Shown: positions 13,301 to 23,933 of the stretch, piece by piece
How the letters are laid out: each line of letters starts with the position of its first letter
How positions within the stretch are numbered: the stretch's first letter is position 1
Assembly (NCBI RefSeq): GCF_001625195.1
Contig: NC_054391.1
Location: 8,880,552 to 8,944,551, forward strand
Source: Drechmeria coniospora
Taxonomy: Eukaryota; Ascomycota; Sordariomycetes; Hypocreales; Ophiocordycipitaceae
Direction of reading: 5' to 3'
Length of the DNA stretch: 64,000 nucleotides
The notes under the pieces: model-generated
The model's input: the letters and a program-made list of their open reading frames with translations, nothing else
Databases searched by the model: none
Told to the model about the DNA's origin: nothing
Made by a program: the position numbers and the translations under genes

Positions 13301-14979
13301 TGTCCACCATCTCCGCCAGCAAGGGACTCGCCTCCGCCGTTTGCCCCTCCGTCTGGGCGACGGCGAGAGCGGCCATGATGTCCTGGCGCATGACCTGCGA
13401 GATGGAAGGAATAAACTCCAGCGTCCTCTGGCATATCTCGGCGAGCATGGCCAAATTCTCGGGCTCCTCGCGTCGCGGTTGGGGGGCCACGGGGGGGGCG
13501 ACGCCATGCAGTACGGAATCCTGCTGGTCCTTGAGCTTCACGATCAGCTCTTCCTTGGTCACCCACGCGTTGCCGAGACGCAGCAGCAGCGAGACTTGGC
13601 GGGCGAAGAGGTAGCAGCGAAAGTCAAAGGCCGACACCTTGTTGGCGAGGATCAAGTCTCGGTACGGCTTCGACGTGGAACTGATGACGATTTCGTGCGA
13701 CGGATCCCTCGCCGTCGGCTTCGACTGAAGATCTTCCGCCTCGGCGTCTCCGTCGTCGCCGGAGACTTGCGTCAGCGCCCGCTTCACGACGGCCTCCAGA
13801 TCGTCCGTGTACGCCAGCAGCGCGCCTCCGTGGCTCTCGGGTTCGCCGGTGGCCGCCTGCTCGCGGAGCACCGAGTCGAGGCCGATGCTGAGCTCGTCGT
13901 AGCCGACGAGTGCATCTTCGACGAGGCCAACGCTTTCGAATCCCCTCGCGAGGCCCTCTTTGAGGATGAAGAAGGTGCAAAAGTTCCAGCCGGGCAGGCT
14001 GCGCTGGGCATCCTTTTCCTTGATGTCGTCCTCGTACTGGCTCACCCTCTGGTCAAACGAGGTGAGGATGAGGCTCTTGATCTTGCCCATGAAATCGCCC
14101 CACGCGCTCTCCGTATCCTGCTCCGTCTCGGAATAGCCCGACGGCGGGACGGCGGGGACGACGCGGGGGAGGAGGTCGTAGGGGACGTCGTTGATGCCGA
14201 TCCTGACCTGGGCGATGCGGTCGGGGGTGCCCTTGGCGGACGAGTTGAAGTCGGAGCGGAACTTTTCCATCAAGGGCGTCGAGCCGGTTCGCCACCGCGA
14301 CGAGGCGGTGCCCTTTTCGGGAGCGCCGCCGTCCGACTTGCCGCCCGTGCGAGGCTGGGTGGCGGCGGCCGTGTTGGGGAGGATGACGTGGACGATGAGC
14401 CACTCGAAGGCGTCGTGCATTTCCTGGTTGCTCACCTTCTTGGGCGTGTTGGTCTTGATCCATTCGCGCACCTCGGAGCGAACGGCCGTCTTGTACGACT
14501 CGGAGTCGTCGCAGCGGACGAAGAGGATCTTGAGGTAGGAGGTGCGACGCAGGCCGGGTATCTGGTGCCGACGCTGGCTTCCGCCGGGGCCAGCCGGGGC
14601 AGACTGGGTGCTCTCCACGGCTTCGGCGGCACCGGATGACGGGCCGCCGACATTCTGCGTCTGAAAGCCGTCATCACGAGAAGCATCCGATTCGCGATGG
14701 GTCGAGATGGCAGCCGCGTGCGTCGCCGTTCCGCTGGGGACGAGCTCGACGTGGAGGGTGTCAATGGAGCGCAGCGGTCCGGCATGAGATTGCCAGTGCA
14801 GGTTTCGAAGAGGCAGACGAGGATTGAGGCCCGAGGCGAGGAGCTTGAAGACGTCGTGGGGGTCAAAGTACTCGACTGCGTGTCGTGCGTGTCACCGTGT
14901 CAGCGAGACCGTTCGAGGGTCACCGAGCAAGCCGCGCTTACGCACCAGTCACTTTGGACGTCGAATACTGCTGTTCCAT
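10345..14979 (-). CDS. TRS130: TRAPP complex subunit Trs130/TRAPPC10
   Basis: Three exons on the minus strand: 14979-14946, 14875-12099 and 12045-10345, with introns of 70 bp and 53 bp (branch GCTAACC in the second). They encode 1503 residues, the usual size for filamentous fungi. The tiny first exon was found because the frame upstream of the first in-frame ATG in exon 2 continues the conserved N-terminus (VEYFDPHDVFKLLASGL) and joins in phase to MEQQYSTSKVT. The C-terminal third is the beta-rich Trs130 C-terminal region (PGMYRVSHMSLSASNLLLHH). In yeast Trs130 belongs to TRAPPII, the Ypt31/32 (Rab11) exchange factor acting at late Golgi. The start lies about 690 bp from the divergent MRI1 start, so a shared promoter region is likely. 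Confidence 0.93.
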
Positions 14980-15667
14980 GGCAAAGGTGCCAGGCCATGG
15001 GCATCTGTGGCGGCAGGACGACGATGGGGATGTGGGAGATGGGAATGACGGATGTTGTTGGAAGGTGATGGCTCGGGAGGAACTCGGGTATGGTGTTGTT
15101 GGCAGCTCCCCTAGCTCCTGTGAACGAGGTACGTAGTTGTGGTAGACGTCCTGGATACTGTACTTGTAGCTGTACTTGCTCCGTAGAGGTGGTGCATGTA
15201 TTAGTACATGTACAGTATTGCTCAGGAGTACTCTGTACAGTACTCAGTAATGCATGTACTGTAAGTAAGTAGGTGCTCCGCATTGAACCTAGTACTTACA
15301 TTGGTGCACCTGATGGGTGGAAGGAGGGTGTTGGAACTTGGAATACAGGCTCCTTCAGTGGGCTCGGTGCTAAACCGGTGCAAGGTTAGTGGTGCCGCCA
15401 CAGAATGAGGACCACTGGAGTCCACTGCTGGACCGTACCGAGCACTCCGTACATGGTGTGTTTGGCTTGTAAAAATCCCCCACGTCAGTGCCTGGTGCGC
15501 GGTTGGCGGGGGTGCCACACCATCAGCATATCATAATATCCCCTGTAATAATTTCTTGGAGGGGCACGTCCGCTCACTGTGGCCCCAAACCTCGTCGACA
15601 AGCCCGTTTCTTTTCCTCCACCGCATCCTCCAAACAGATAGACGTGGCAGCAAGGGCTGGAGTCGCC
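14980..15667. promoter_or_regulatory. Divergent promoter region, TRS130 / MRI1
   Basis: 688 bp between two divergently transcribed genes. It contains a cluster of GTAC words between about 15150 and 15290. No TATA box or family-specific site could be assigned. Confidence 0.5.
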
Positions 15668-16831
15668 ATGTCTCTTCAGGCCGTCAAGTATTCGCGAGGC
15701 CGCCTCGAGGTTCTCGACCAGCTCCGGCTGCCGCACGAGTTTCACTATGACAGCGTGGCGACGCGGGCCGAAGCCTTCGACAGCATCGCGAGCATGCGCG
15801 TTCGAGGTGCGCCGGCCATCGCCATCGTCGCCAGCCTAGGCCTCGCCGTCGAGCTTCACCACGGACCCGTCCCGGGAACGACGGCAGAGGAGGCCGTCTC
15901 TCACATCGACGAAGCCCTCGACTACCTCAAGACGAGCCGACCGACGGCCGTCGACCTCGGCAACGCCGTCGAACAGCTCAAGGCCCGTGTCCGCCTCTGC
16001 GGCGCCGGCGGCTCCAAGCAGGACGTCGTCGACGCCTTCATCGACGAGGCCGAGGCCATTCTCGAAAGGGACCTCCGGACGAACCTTGCCATCGGCGAGT
16101 TTGGCACCGCCTGGCTGCGGGCAAAGGCCGGCGCCTCCCCCGAGGCGACGGTCTCGGTCCTGACGCACTGCAACACGGGCTCGCTCGCCACCTCGGGCCA
16201 CGGCACGGCCCTCGGCATCGTCCGCACCCTGCAGGCCGGCAAGCTTCTCCGTCACGTCTTCTGCACCGAGACCCGGCCGTACAACCAAGGCAGTCGGCTC
16301 ACGGCCTTTGAGCTCGTCTACGAGGGCATCCCGAGCACCCTCATCACCGACTCCATGGCCGCCTCGCTGTTCGGCGGCAGAAAGTCCGACGTCAACATGG
16401 CCGCCGTCATCGTTGGCGCCGACCGCGTCGTGCGCAACGGGGACACGGCCAACAAGATTGGCACCTACCAGCTCGCCGTCGTTGCCAAGCACCACGGCGT
16501 CAAGTTCATCGTCGCCGCCCCGACGACGAGCATCGACCTCGAGACGCCGACGGGTGCCGGCATCAAGATCGAGGAGCGCCGGGCCGAAGAGTTGACGCAG
16601 GTGACGGGCGCCGTCGTCCGACCCGACGGCAGCGTCGACGAGGGCACCAAGGTGACGGTCGCCACGGCGGACCGGCGGATTGGCGTCTGGAACCCGGCCT
16701 TTGACGTTACGCCGGCCGAGCTCATCGACGCCATCGTCACGGAAAAGGGCGTGGTGGAACGGGGGCCGGACGGCAGCTTTGACTTTCGCCCCATCATGGC
16801 CGAGAGGTGGGCGGCCGTCGCGGGACAATGA
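15668..16831 (+). CDS. MRI1: Methylthioribose-1-phosphate isomerase
   Basis: Single exon, 387 residues, starting at MSLQAVKYSRG. This enzyme of the methionine salvage pathway isomerises 5-methylthioribose-1-phosphate to methylthioribulose-1-phosphate and belongs to the eIF2B-alpha-like MtnA family. Visible signatures are RGAPAI near the N-terminus, the catalytic cysteine in THCNTGSLATSG (Cys168), TETRPYNQGSRLTAFEL, and the catalytic aspartate in VGADRVVRNGDTANKIG (Asp252). Length and motif order are normal. The frame stays open for about 60 codons upstream but contains no ATG there, so 15668 is the natural start. The 3' end faces the M20 peptidase gene only 131 bp away. Confidence 0.97.
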   Translation: MSLQAVKYSRGRLEVLDQLRLPHEFHYDSVATRAEAFDSIASMRVRGAPAIAIVASLGLAVELHHGPVPGTTAEEAVSHIDEALDYLKTSRPTAVDLGNAVEQLKARVRLCGAGGSKQDVVDAFIDEAEAILERDLRTNLAIGEFGTAWLRAKAGASPEATVSVLTHCNTGSLATSGHGTALGIVRTLQAGKLLRHVFCTETRPYNQGSRLTAFELVYEGIPSTLITDSMAASLFGGRKSDVNMAAVIVGADRVVRNGDTANKIGTYQLAVVAKHHGVKFIVAAPTTSIDLETPTGAGIKIEERRAEELTQVTGAVVRPDGSVDEGTKVTVATADRRIGVWNPAFDVTPAELIDAIVTEKGVVERGPDGSFDFRPIMAERWAAVAGQ

Positions 16832-16962
16832 CAACGAGGCCGGGCGAGCTGCAAGGCATTTTTTGGCACGCCACTCGAGCGGACGCGTGGCGGTCCGGCG
16901 GGATGGCAGCACGCAACTACTCGTCGACCCTTTTTTATATAAGCACGCCAACCACCTCGCCC

Positions 16963-18279
16963 CTATTCCTTCAGGGCATGCAGGATGAGCTTCTTGTAGC
17001 CCTCGACGGCCGTCTCGAGATCGCCCACCGTCAGGTTCTCCCGCGCGCCGTGGGCGACGAGGATGTTTCCCGGACCGTACAGGTATCGCCTGTGGTCTCC
17101 GGCGAGGTTGGGGATGTCCGTGCCGTAATTGACGACGATGGTGTCGAATCCTGAGAGCACAGTCAGCACATTTTCCCCTCCACCACGCGGGCAAGGGGGG
17201 GTCGGAATACCGGCAACGTCGCAGCTGCACTCGACGGAACCGTAGCCGTGCGTGCAGTCGAGGTGAAAGGCGTCGGGGTCGACGTCGTTCAGGATGGCCT
17301 CGATCTTGCTCCGCACGAGATTCGACCCCGTCTTCTCGGGTCCGACGGCGACGCGCGCCGCCATCTTGACGAGGGCGTGCTCGGGAATGACGTTGCCGGC
17401 CACGCCGCCGTCGAAGCGACCGATGTTGAAGGTGGTGTTGCCGAAGAGCTCGGAGCTGCCGAGGTCGGCGTCGAGGATCTTGGCCAGGGCGCGCACCATG
17501 AGCTCGTTGGCCGACTTGCCCAGCCAAGGGTATCCGCTGTGGCCCGGGACGCCCTTGGCCGTCATCTCGCAGAACAGGCCGCCCTTGTGGCCGCACGCGA
17601 GCTTGTTCTCCGTCGGCTCGCCGAAGATGACGGCGCCGAAGCTCGGCGGCTGGTCCATGCGAGCGAGGGAATCGGAAAAGGTCCTCATGCCCTCGCCGCC
17701 CACCTCCTCGCCGACAACGAAGAGGAGCATGACGTCCTCGTCGCGGATCGCCTTGTCCCTGTGCAGGAGCTCGTCGAGCGCCAGGACCATGGCGGCGACG
17801 GAGCCTTTGGCGTCGACGCTGCCGCGGCCTCGGATCATCGTGCTCTCGTCGACGGGGCCGTCCTCGATGCCGTAAGGGATGTGGGGGGGGACGACGTCTA
17901 TGTGGCTCGAGACGACGACCCGAGGGCTGTGCCGACCGCGGCCATGCCAGGCAAGAATGTTGAAGCGCTCGGGCCTGTCCGGTCTGCCTTTGGAGGATGC
18001 GACGGCCTGCAGGTCGACCGTGTATCCGCGGTCGGACAGGTAGCCTGCGAGGAAGTCCCCCACTGCATTCTCGTTGCCCGAGATTGACTCGATGTCGATA
18101 AGTGCCTTGTGCAGCTCGAGCAGGGCATCCCGATACGCGGGCGGGTTGCCCTTGGAGCTGCCAATGCTGGCACCGAAACGGACGCTGGAATCGGAGCGGG
18201 CATCGGACAGCAGCCGCTGCTCGGAGCAGAGCGCCCACGAGACGAGCGAGATGGCGGCTGCGATGGATGCCGTCCGCAT
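16963..18279 (-). CDS. Secreted M20-family metallopeptidase (carboxypeptidase-like)
   Basis: Exons 18279-17211 and 17150-16963, giving 418 residues. The 60-bp intron (17210-17151, donor GTATTC, branch TGCTGACT) has no stop and keeps the frame, so an unspliced reading is also open. The N-terminus (MRTASIAAAISLVSWALC) is a signal peptide. M20 signatures: metal ligands His126 and Asp128 in SSHIDVV, Asp156 in GRGSVDAKGS, and the catalytic/metal glutamates Glu191-Glu192 in VVGEEVGGEG. The dimerisation-type lid region follows. Family members remove C-terminal residues or deacylate small substrates with two zinc ions; the substrate here is not readable. MITE copy A lies about 250 bp upstream of the start. 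Confidence 0.9.
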   Translation of the reverse strand: MRTASIAAAISLVSWALCSEQRLLSDARSDSSVRFGASIGSSKGNPPAYRDALLELHKALIDIESISGNENAVGDFLAGYLSDRGYTVDLQAVASSKGRPDRPERFNILAWHGRGRHSPRVVVSSHIDVVPPHIPYGIEDGPVDESTMIRGRGSVDAKGSVAAMVLALDELLHRDKAIRDEDVMLLFVVGEEVGGEGMRTFSDSLARMDQPPSFGAVIFGEPTENKLACGHKGGLFCEMTAKGVPGHSGYPWLGKSANELMVRALAKILDADLGSSELFGNTTFNIGRFDGGVAGNVIPEHALVKMAARVAVGPEKTGSNLVRSKIEAILNDVDPDAFHLDCTHGYGSVECSCDVAGIPTPPCPRGGGENVLTVLSGFDTIVVNYGTDIPNLAGDHRRYLYGPGNILVAHGARENLTVGDLETAVEGYKKLILHALKE

Positions 18280-18349
18280 GGCTCGACGAAGAGGTTATGT
18301 GAGGGAGGGGAGGGCGAGGAAGATGAAGTGTTGACGCTACATTCTTGAG

Positions 18350-19130
18350 GGTAGCAGGTATTAATACGAAGTGTAGGTAAGTAAGTACAGTAATACTTGC
18401 TCCGTACGGCGTGCTCCGTAACGTGGTACAACACCTGTAACACCTACCTAGCACGACCTAGCACTACCTAGGTAGTACTTAAGTACTTGTATTTAAGTAC
18501 TGTACTTACAGTGGGTGTTAGTGTTACTACAACCACTTGACAAAAGTGATGGTTCAGTTTTGGCGGCGCTTCTCCTACAAAGTGAATCGACATTTTTGCC
18601 ACCCAACTGTACCAAGGTACAGTTGTATTCTTGTGTGCAGGGCAAGTTTGCAAAGGCAGCTTTACTTCCTTAGCGCCGGTCGCTGCCGTGCCGTCATGTG
18701 CTTGTACTTGAGTGCTTGTATTATCCAAGTACAACTACTTACACCTTGGTACTATCACCCAGATACACAGGGCGGTCAGTGTTTGTAAGTACTTGCCCGG
18801 TACTTACTTACACCCCGAGTACAAGTATTGATACGGAGTCCAGTGCTCTGTACGGAGGACTTTACGGAGGACTTACATGGGCTTGGAGCACTTTGCTTCA
18901 ATTCCTACATGTACACCTGCACGTACAGTAAGCTGTGCGTGCATGCAAGTAAGCTTGTACGCCGAATTAATTGATACTGTATCCGTATTATACTGGTTTC
19001 TACAATTGTCTGTGTACTCTCAAAATGTATGCATACCATACGAAGTGCAGAGTAAGCACATGTACACAGTAGTATCAATAATGTTCCTCCGCAAGGTGCT
19101 AACTAGGGTGCTGTAACGTCAGTATAAACG
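18350..19130. repeat. GTAC-motif-rich tract around MITE copy A
   Basis: Intergenic DNA rich in AAGTACTTG, TAAGTACAGTA and TACGGAGTCC words. No gene is supported. The MITE at 18528-18611 is embedded in it, and a partial end-like TACAGTGGGTG occurs just before it at about 18507. Confidence 0.7.
18528..18611 (-). mobile_element. 84-bp mimp-like MITE, copy A
   Basis: 84 bp including the flanking TA on each side. Read on the minus strand, it starts CAGTTGGGTGGCAAAAATGT and ends in the degenerate inverted copy CACTTTTGTCAAGTGGTTG. Length and ends match copies B-E. One base of the terminal CAGTGGGG differs. It sits about 250 bp upstream of the M20 peptidase start. Confidence 0.85.
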
Positions 19131-19172
19131 TACCGGTTTTGTTAAATATACCTCCTACCCTGCAGACAAGCG

Positions 19173-19256
19173 TACAGTGGGGTGGCAAAAATGTCCATTC
19201 AACTTGTAGGAGTAGCGCTACCAAGACTGAATCGTCACTTTTGTCAGGTGACTGTA
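19173..19256 (+). mobile_element. 84-bp mimp-like MITE, copy B
   Basis: TA-flanked element starting CAGTGGGGTGGCAAAAATGT and ending TTTTGTCAGGTGACTG. The two arms pair over almost their whole length around a central TAGCGCTA palindrome, so single strands can fold into a long hairpin. No coding capacity. Confidence 0.88.
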
Positions 19257-19999
19257 GTATAGCTTCGTTTTTGTGCCACGTCCCCCCCCCCCCCTCCCCT
19301 CCCCTCCCCCCTTCCACAAATCAACTGCAGGCCGTACACAATATTGTAATGCCTGTATAAATATTGTACCGAGAAAGTGAAGCCAAAGGGACACATGTGG
19401 CATTCGTGGAGCGTGACCAAATCAATATGTCTTTCGTTTATCAGCGCATCGTAGCGATGTTACACGCTCTCGATGCTGTGCACCTCGCCTTCTTCAACGC
19501 TTCCGACGTAACGCAGCCCGCAAACTACCAACACGAAAACACCAATGACAAATTTCGACAGGCATTGCCGCTGTGGCCAGCGTTGGCCCAACATGTTTCT
19601 ATCAATCAAGGCTTCGGATGCCCGACAATGTGCTCTACGAGAATCAGCAAAGGGCTTTATGAACGATTGCTGGCCTGGTGCGCTCTCTCTCCATGAGCAA
19701 ATCAGCTTTGCTGGCTGACGCGACGCATCAGAATACTTGCTGAGATCCAAGACTTGGTAAAGGACCCCCGCGCCTGGTAAATTAGCTTGTCACTTGTCCT
19801 CCTCTATGAAATATTAAACTCTTCATCCTCGTCGCCTAACCAGAGAAATAATCATAATGCTCACAAGCTACAACCCTTCTTCATTCATCGAGCCGAAACC
19901 AAATCACCGTCATCAAAAACGTAGTTAACCATGCCAGTAACCTCTGAGATGCACCCCATGTTGCGTCAAAACTGCGCCATCGGGACGGAACACCATCCA
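19257..19999. other. Intergenic, 3' flank of the unknown gene
   Basis: Contains a C-rich homopolymer-like run near 19284-19312, then AT-richer DNA that is probably the 3' UTR of the minus-strand gene ending at 20000. A 110-codon plus-strand frame at 19364-19696 has no recognisable features. Confidence 0.5.
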
Positions 20000-21914
20000 T
20001 CACTCGGCCACCTTGTCATCAAACGGCGTCAACCGCACCCTGGGGCTGGCTCGTTGCGGCTCGTCCTCCTCGTCGATGGCTCGGGCTGATGCCGGAGTAA
20101 AGTTTCGACCTCGTTTCGTTCCCTTGTCGGCCGAGCTCCTCCCCTCTGCCGAGCTTCCCCACGAAGCGCTCAGTGGGACTTCTTTCGTCAGATTGATGCA
20201 GGCGCCGACGTCGTCGCACTTGAAAGGCCCCGCCATCTCGCTGCTTTGGGTTTGCGGACTGCCGGCCCGGGAGGGCAGCGTCGTCGCGGGGACGCTGCTG
20301 CCCGGTGCCATGTACGTCTGCTGCGAGACGCGACGCACATCGACGTGATCCTGGCCCGGCAGTGCCGCCTGTGACGCGCCGACAGTTTGAAAACGAGTTT
20401 CCTTCCGAGACTTGACCTCCATCGCCGGCGTGTGGAAGCCGTGCTGCAGCTGCAACGGCATCGGCTGATTGAGCAGCGAGTTGGTCAGGGTGTTGGCCAG
20501 GTCCGACGGAATCGCCGAGTTATGCAGGAGCAGGGGAAATGGCAGACCTGGCTTCTCCGTCAGCCGCACGCACCGATGACCAGAACGGGGCGTCCGCACC
20601 ATCCTGCTCGTAGCCGCCGCAGCCACCCGTGGTGGGCGTGTTCGTCGGCACCTTGAGATGGTTGGCTTGCGCGTCCTCGTCCAGCTTCATCCCCATTGTC
20701 AAGTCCGTCCCCGGCTGCTCCCCGGAGCCGTTCGACATGTAATCTGGCATGCTTATGTCCGTGCTCGCCTTCCGAGCGCCGCGACCCTGAACGACGTGAT
20801 AGTCCCGGCCCAGGTTGGCAGTGCCCATGCCCGCCATCCACAGGTAGGAATTTGCTTCCCCAAAGGGATCCGTCATGTTGGCGGCGTACGGCAGCGTGCT
20901 GAAAGCGGGCTGCGTGACGGATCGTCGGCTTCCGAGCAGCGAGGCGGCGTTCATGCTTCCCGGTGCTGCCGGCAGGGAATAGCCGGCAAGGTTATGCAGG
21001 AGACTGTTTCGTCGACTTGGAGAGTGTGCGTGCGACTCCGAGTCCACCGACGGATACGACGAAACCGGCATCGAGGAGGCGATCGGGGGTCGTCGCCACA
21101 GAGAAGGATTCGGCCATGCGATCGATGAGGTTTCTAGAATTTCTACACACGTCAGCGCCTTCTCCATCAACGGCACCCTGGCATACCTAGCGGCGCGTGC
21201 TGGAAAGAAAAGGCGACAATGTTCTTGACCCGCTCAAACGGCATCGAGAGTGAGTCTCGGGGAAAGCCTTCGCTGAGCACAACCTTGATGCGGCCAAGGT
21301 CATCGCCGGCGTTCCATTTCCTTTGCTGGAGTAGCTCATGTCGAAACGTGGGAAATCTGAGGAAGCCGAGATCGCCGTTCTTGAGAAATTCTACTCCCAG
21401 TGAGCACTCGCCATTGGGGCATGCTGACGCGTGCGACGGAGCAACCACCGACCGAAGCCATGTGCAATCACATGAGGCCATTCCGTCTTTTGGTCAAGAA
21501 TGATCGATCTGCTCGCGTCAGCTTCGACGGCCGAGAGAAATTTCTTGGAAAAAACACGCACGCCACCAGCCTACCGTCGATGAACACCCTCGTCTCGTAT
21601 TTGGCCGTTTCGGCAAACTGGCTGTACGTCCTCGTGAATTGACTCACGACTGGATCAACCGACCACGAGTGAACCGAGACCTGGAAAGGTGTTCCCGAGG
21701 GCAGGCTGGGCACAAAGCAGGAGACGGTCGGGACGCCAAGCAAGCCGTTGGTGTGAGAAAATTCTATCCTCGTCATTAACGGCAGATGACGGAGACGTCC
21801 TTTTTTTTTTTGCATACCGGCATCGTGGACGGCGTGGCAGGCCACTTTGAATTCCTTTACCGGCACCTTGCAATCTCTGGGAAAAAGGAGAATGTCCCAG
21901 TCATCGTAGCGCAT
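20000..21914 (-). CDS. Conserved fungal protein of unknown function
   Basis: Six exons on the minus strand: 21914-21818, 21763-21562, 21508-21453, 21390-21187, 21142-20600 and 20547-20000, with introns of 44-62 bp, giving 549 residues. All junctions keep frame and rebuild one continuous protein. The N-terminal ~200 residues carry well-conserved-looking blocks: WDILLFPRDCKVPVKEFKVA, CFVPSLPSGTPFQVSVHSW, RVFIDGRLVAS, FPRDSLSMPFERVKNIVAFS and SSIAWPNPSLWR. This looks like a beta-rich domain that I recall from other Pezizomycotina proteins without an assigned role. The C-terminal half is low-complexity Ser/Pro/Gly-rich and probably disordered, ending in a charged stretch with possible nuclear-localisation basics (KGTKRGR). 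No enzyme motif or signal peptide is visible. Function is unknown. Confidence 0.78.
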
Positions 21915-22811
21915 CGTAGCGGCTGACGTCTAATTCGAGTCGTAGAGCAGAGCCTGTTTGGAGATGATCCGTTTCGTCGAAGCAAGAGCTCTGTGGTTCG
22001 AGGCGGCGGAGCGTCGTGGTGAGGTAGGCACCCGATCAAAGCCAGGCTCGCCGAAGATGTCTCTCGTGAATCTGCCGGCACCGAAAAACATGAAAGGTGC
22101 AGAGTGCGAAGGCGGTAATGAATATAGGCGATGCCGGCGTTGGAGAGAGCTGCGAAAGATGCCGCGGCAACCGCATATGCTTGACTCTCAGCAAACAGGG
22201 GTGGACCGGCAGGCGCCTGTCGAGCGTGATTCACGGCAATATTCTTGAAGCCAGAACGAGATTGGATGATGATTCGGCGGCAGGAAACAGTCAACAGCCG
22301 ACCGCTGATCCCGACAGTTGCTTCGTTGGCCACTTCGATGGTGGAGCTCTGGTTGGCATCGGTTCTTTCCATCGGAAACTGCTCATTGCACAAGCTGCCA
22401 GCAGCCAGGACGTAAGCGAAACGAGCTAGCCAGAAAGGACTCTCGCAGCGGTTTATCCCCTCCACCGGTCACTGAATGGTTTCCGTAGGCACCCAGGGTT
22501 GCCGCTGCCGACGGGCAAGGCAAGTTGTGCATACCTTCGTTCGTGTCCGCAGCCGACTTCATCACACACGTCGGCCAAGCAAGAGGCATGAATGCCGCTA
22601 ATGAACATAGGAGACTCGATTCTGCGTTACGGAGGGTGGGTGTCCACTAGCCTCCCCTTCTCTACTAGGCCTGGTCGCCTTGTCGCCTTCTCGCCTTCCA
22701 TCCCATCCATGACTCGATCTGTCGTGTTCGACGACCGTCGAGCCATTCGCCATTCTTCCATTCTTACATGCCACGCCAAGTTTGTACATGTACGCTTGCA
22801 TTCTGACCCCT
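21915..22811. other. Intergenic between two minus-strand genes
   Basis: 897 bp: promoter of the unknown gene (left side) and 3' flank of the complex I subunit gene (right side). A 200-codon minus-strand frame overlaps the start of the unknown gene in another phase but shows no family and is treated as a shadow. Confidence 0.5.
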
Positions 22812-23440
22812 TCATGGCTCCTCATCTCCTTCCATCCGTGCCTATTGAGCGTCAGTCACGGCACATGCCATCATGTCATTGCTGCGCGAGGATACCTACC
22901 CTCACTGCCCCCGGGCCTCCCAGCTCCCGTTCTAGCCCGCCCTCGAATTCTCTCGGGAACGAGGGCTTGTCAGGGTACTTCATGTATACAACGCCGGATA
23001 CGCCGAGGAAGACGGCAATGAATGTGCCGATCATGACCAAGCCGGGGCCGGTTGTCGTCCAGGTGTACTCCCACGGGGAGAACATGCCGAGAACGTCGTT
23101 GTCTTCATGCACGGGCTCGCCAAAGTTTCGTCGCTCTTGCGGGTCCCACCAGTTGCCGTACGGGTCGCGGAACTGGCGCTTGATGCGCGGAGGGTTGATG
23201 TAGCCACCGTTCTGCCTTCCCGTCAATCTTTGTCTGACCCCTTCACCGTCAACCACCAGCACCAACCATTTCTGGGTCTTCGGCCTCGCTGAGAACCTGC
23301 CGATCGGGGTATTTTCCGTCAAGGACTCTCTTGTCGCTGTATGACGACGGGAGGAAGGTTCGTCGCTGCACCATCGGCAACCGAGTCGTCGCGATGCCGT
23401 TGCGCAGGGCCGACGCCCGCGCGAATCGTACAGGAAGCAT
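22812..23440 (-). CDS. NDUFB8: Mitochondrial complex I ASHI/NDUFB8 subunit
   Basis: Three exons: 23440-23267, 23211-22900 and 22841-22812, with introns of 55 bp (donor GTTGGT) and 58 bp (branch CTGAC), encoding 171 residues. The N-terminus (MLPVRFARASALRNGIATTR) is a basic mitochondrial presequence. The conserved core includes NGGYINPPRIKRQFRDPYGN, WWDPQERRNFGEPVHEDND, a single membrane segment (GPGLVMIGTFIAVFLGVSGVV) and the terminal FEGGLERELGGPGAVRAR. It is an accessory membrane-arm subunit of NADH:ubiquinone oxidoreductase. The last exon adds only nine residues and was placed by the conserved ending EGDEEP. Confidence 0.93.
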
Positions 23441-23503
23441 CTGCGTGCGTCAACGTGAGTGATCCGCATCTGAACACTACCGCAGCTTGGTATTGAGGCT
23501 CAC
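23441..23503 (-). promoter_or_regulatory. Possible 5' UTR intron of the ASHI/NDUFB8 gene
   Basis: A GTGAGC donor (first base at 23503) and a GCACGCAG acceptor lying immediately before the ATG define a 63-bp intron-sized segment of the leader. If real, the ATG is the first codon after the splice. The evidence is splice motifs only. Confidence 0.4.
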
Positions 23504-23933
23504 CTGAGCGGGTTGCGGTGTCGTGGCGCCCGATTGCTGAACAATGCGTCGATCGTCCAAGCTCCGTCGTGTGCCGTGAGGTCGTCTCGGGAGATGATGG
23601 AAATCACTGCCTCAGGCACCAACCCATGCTGATCTCCCGCCCTGCCATTGGACCAAGTCTGACTAAACCAAGCTGGCTCGGTACGTACCCCTTACCAGTC
23701 CTCCCCCATGTCACCAGTTTGCCTTCCTTCAATTTCTCCTGCCAAAAAGTTTTGCTGACGACACGCTTTTCACACACAAAAACCGTCGCCGGCCTCGCCA
23801 CAGGCGTCTGATGATGTGCAGACTTTGTATGAGTACTTGCTGAAGCGCTGCGAATCCATAGACCTAATTTCCGCCCTGCCAATGTTTGCCTCATCGAGAT
23901 CTCGCCCTCAGCGTCTCCTGGCTCCACCTTGCT

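Noticed and set aside
13110..14639. Plus-strand open frame of 509 codons opposite TRS130
   Set aside because: Antisense shadow of the recognised Trs130 exon; no family resemblance.
15488..15667. N-terminal extension of MRI1 resembling a mitochondrial presequence (RRQARFFSSTASS)
   Set aside because: The extension has no ATG (the frame opens with GTG) and MRI1 is normally cytosolic; it is most likely 5' leader.
15836..18454. Minus-strand open frame of 872 codons spanning MRI1 and the M20 gene
   Set aside because: It runs out of phase through the M20 gene and antisense to MRI1. The translation is low-complexity Arg/Gly/Ala with no signature.
19364..19696. 110-codon plus-strand frame between MITE copy B and the unknown gene
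   Set aside because: No domain, no splice partner and no composition bias toward coding.
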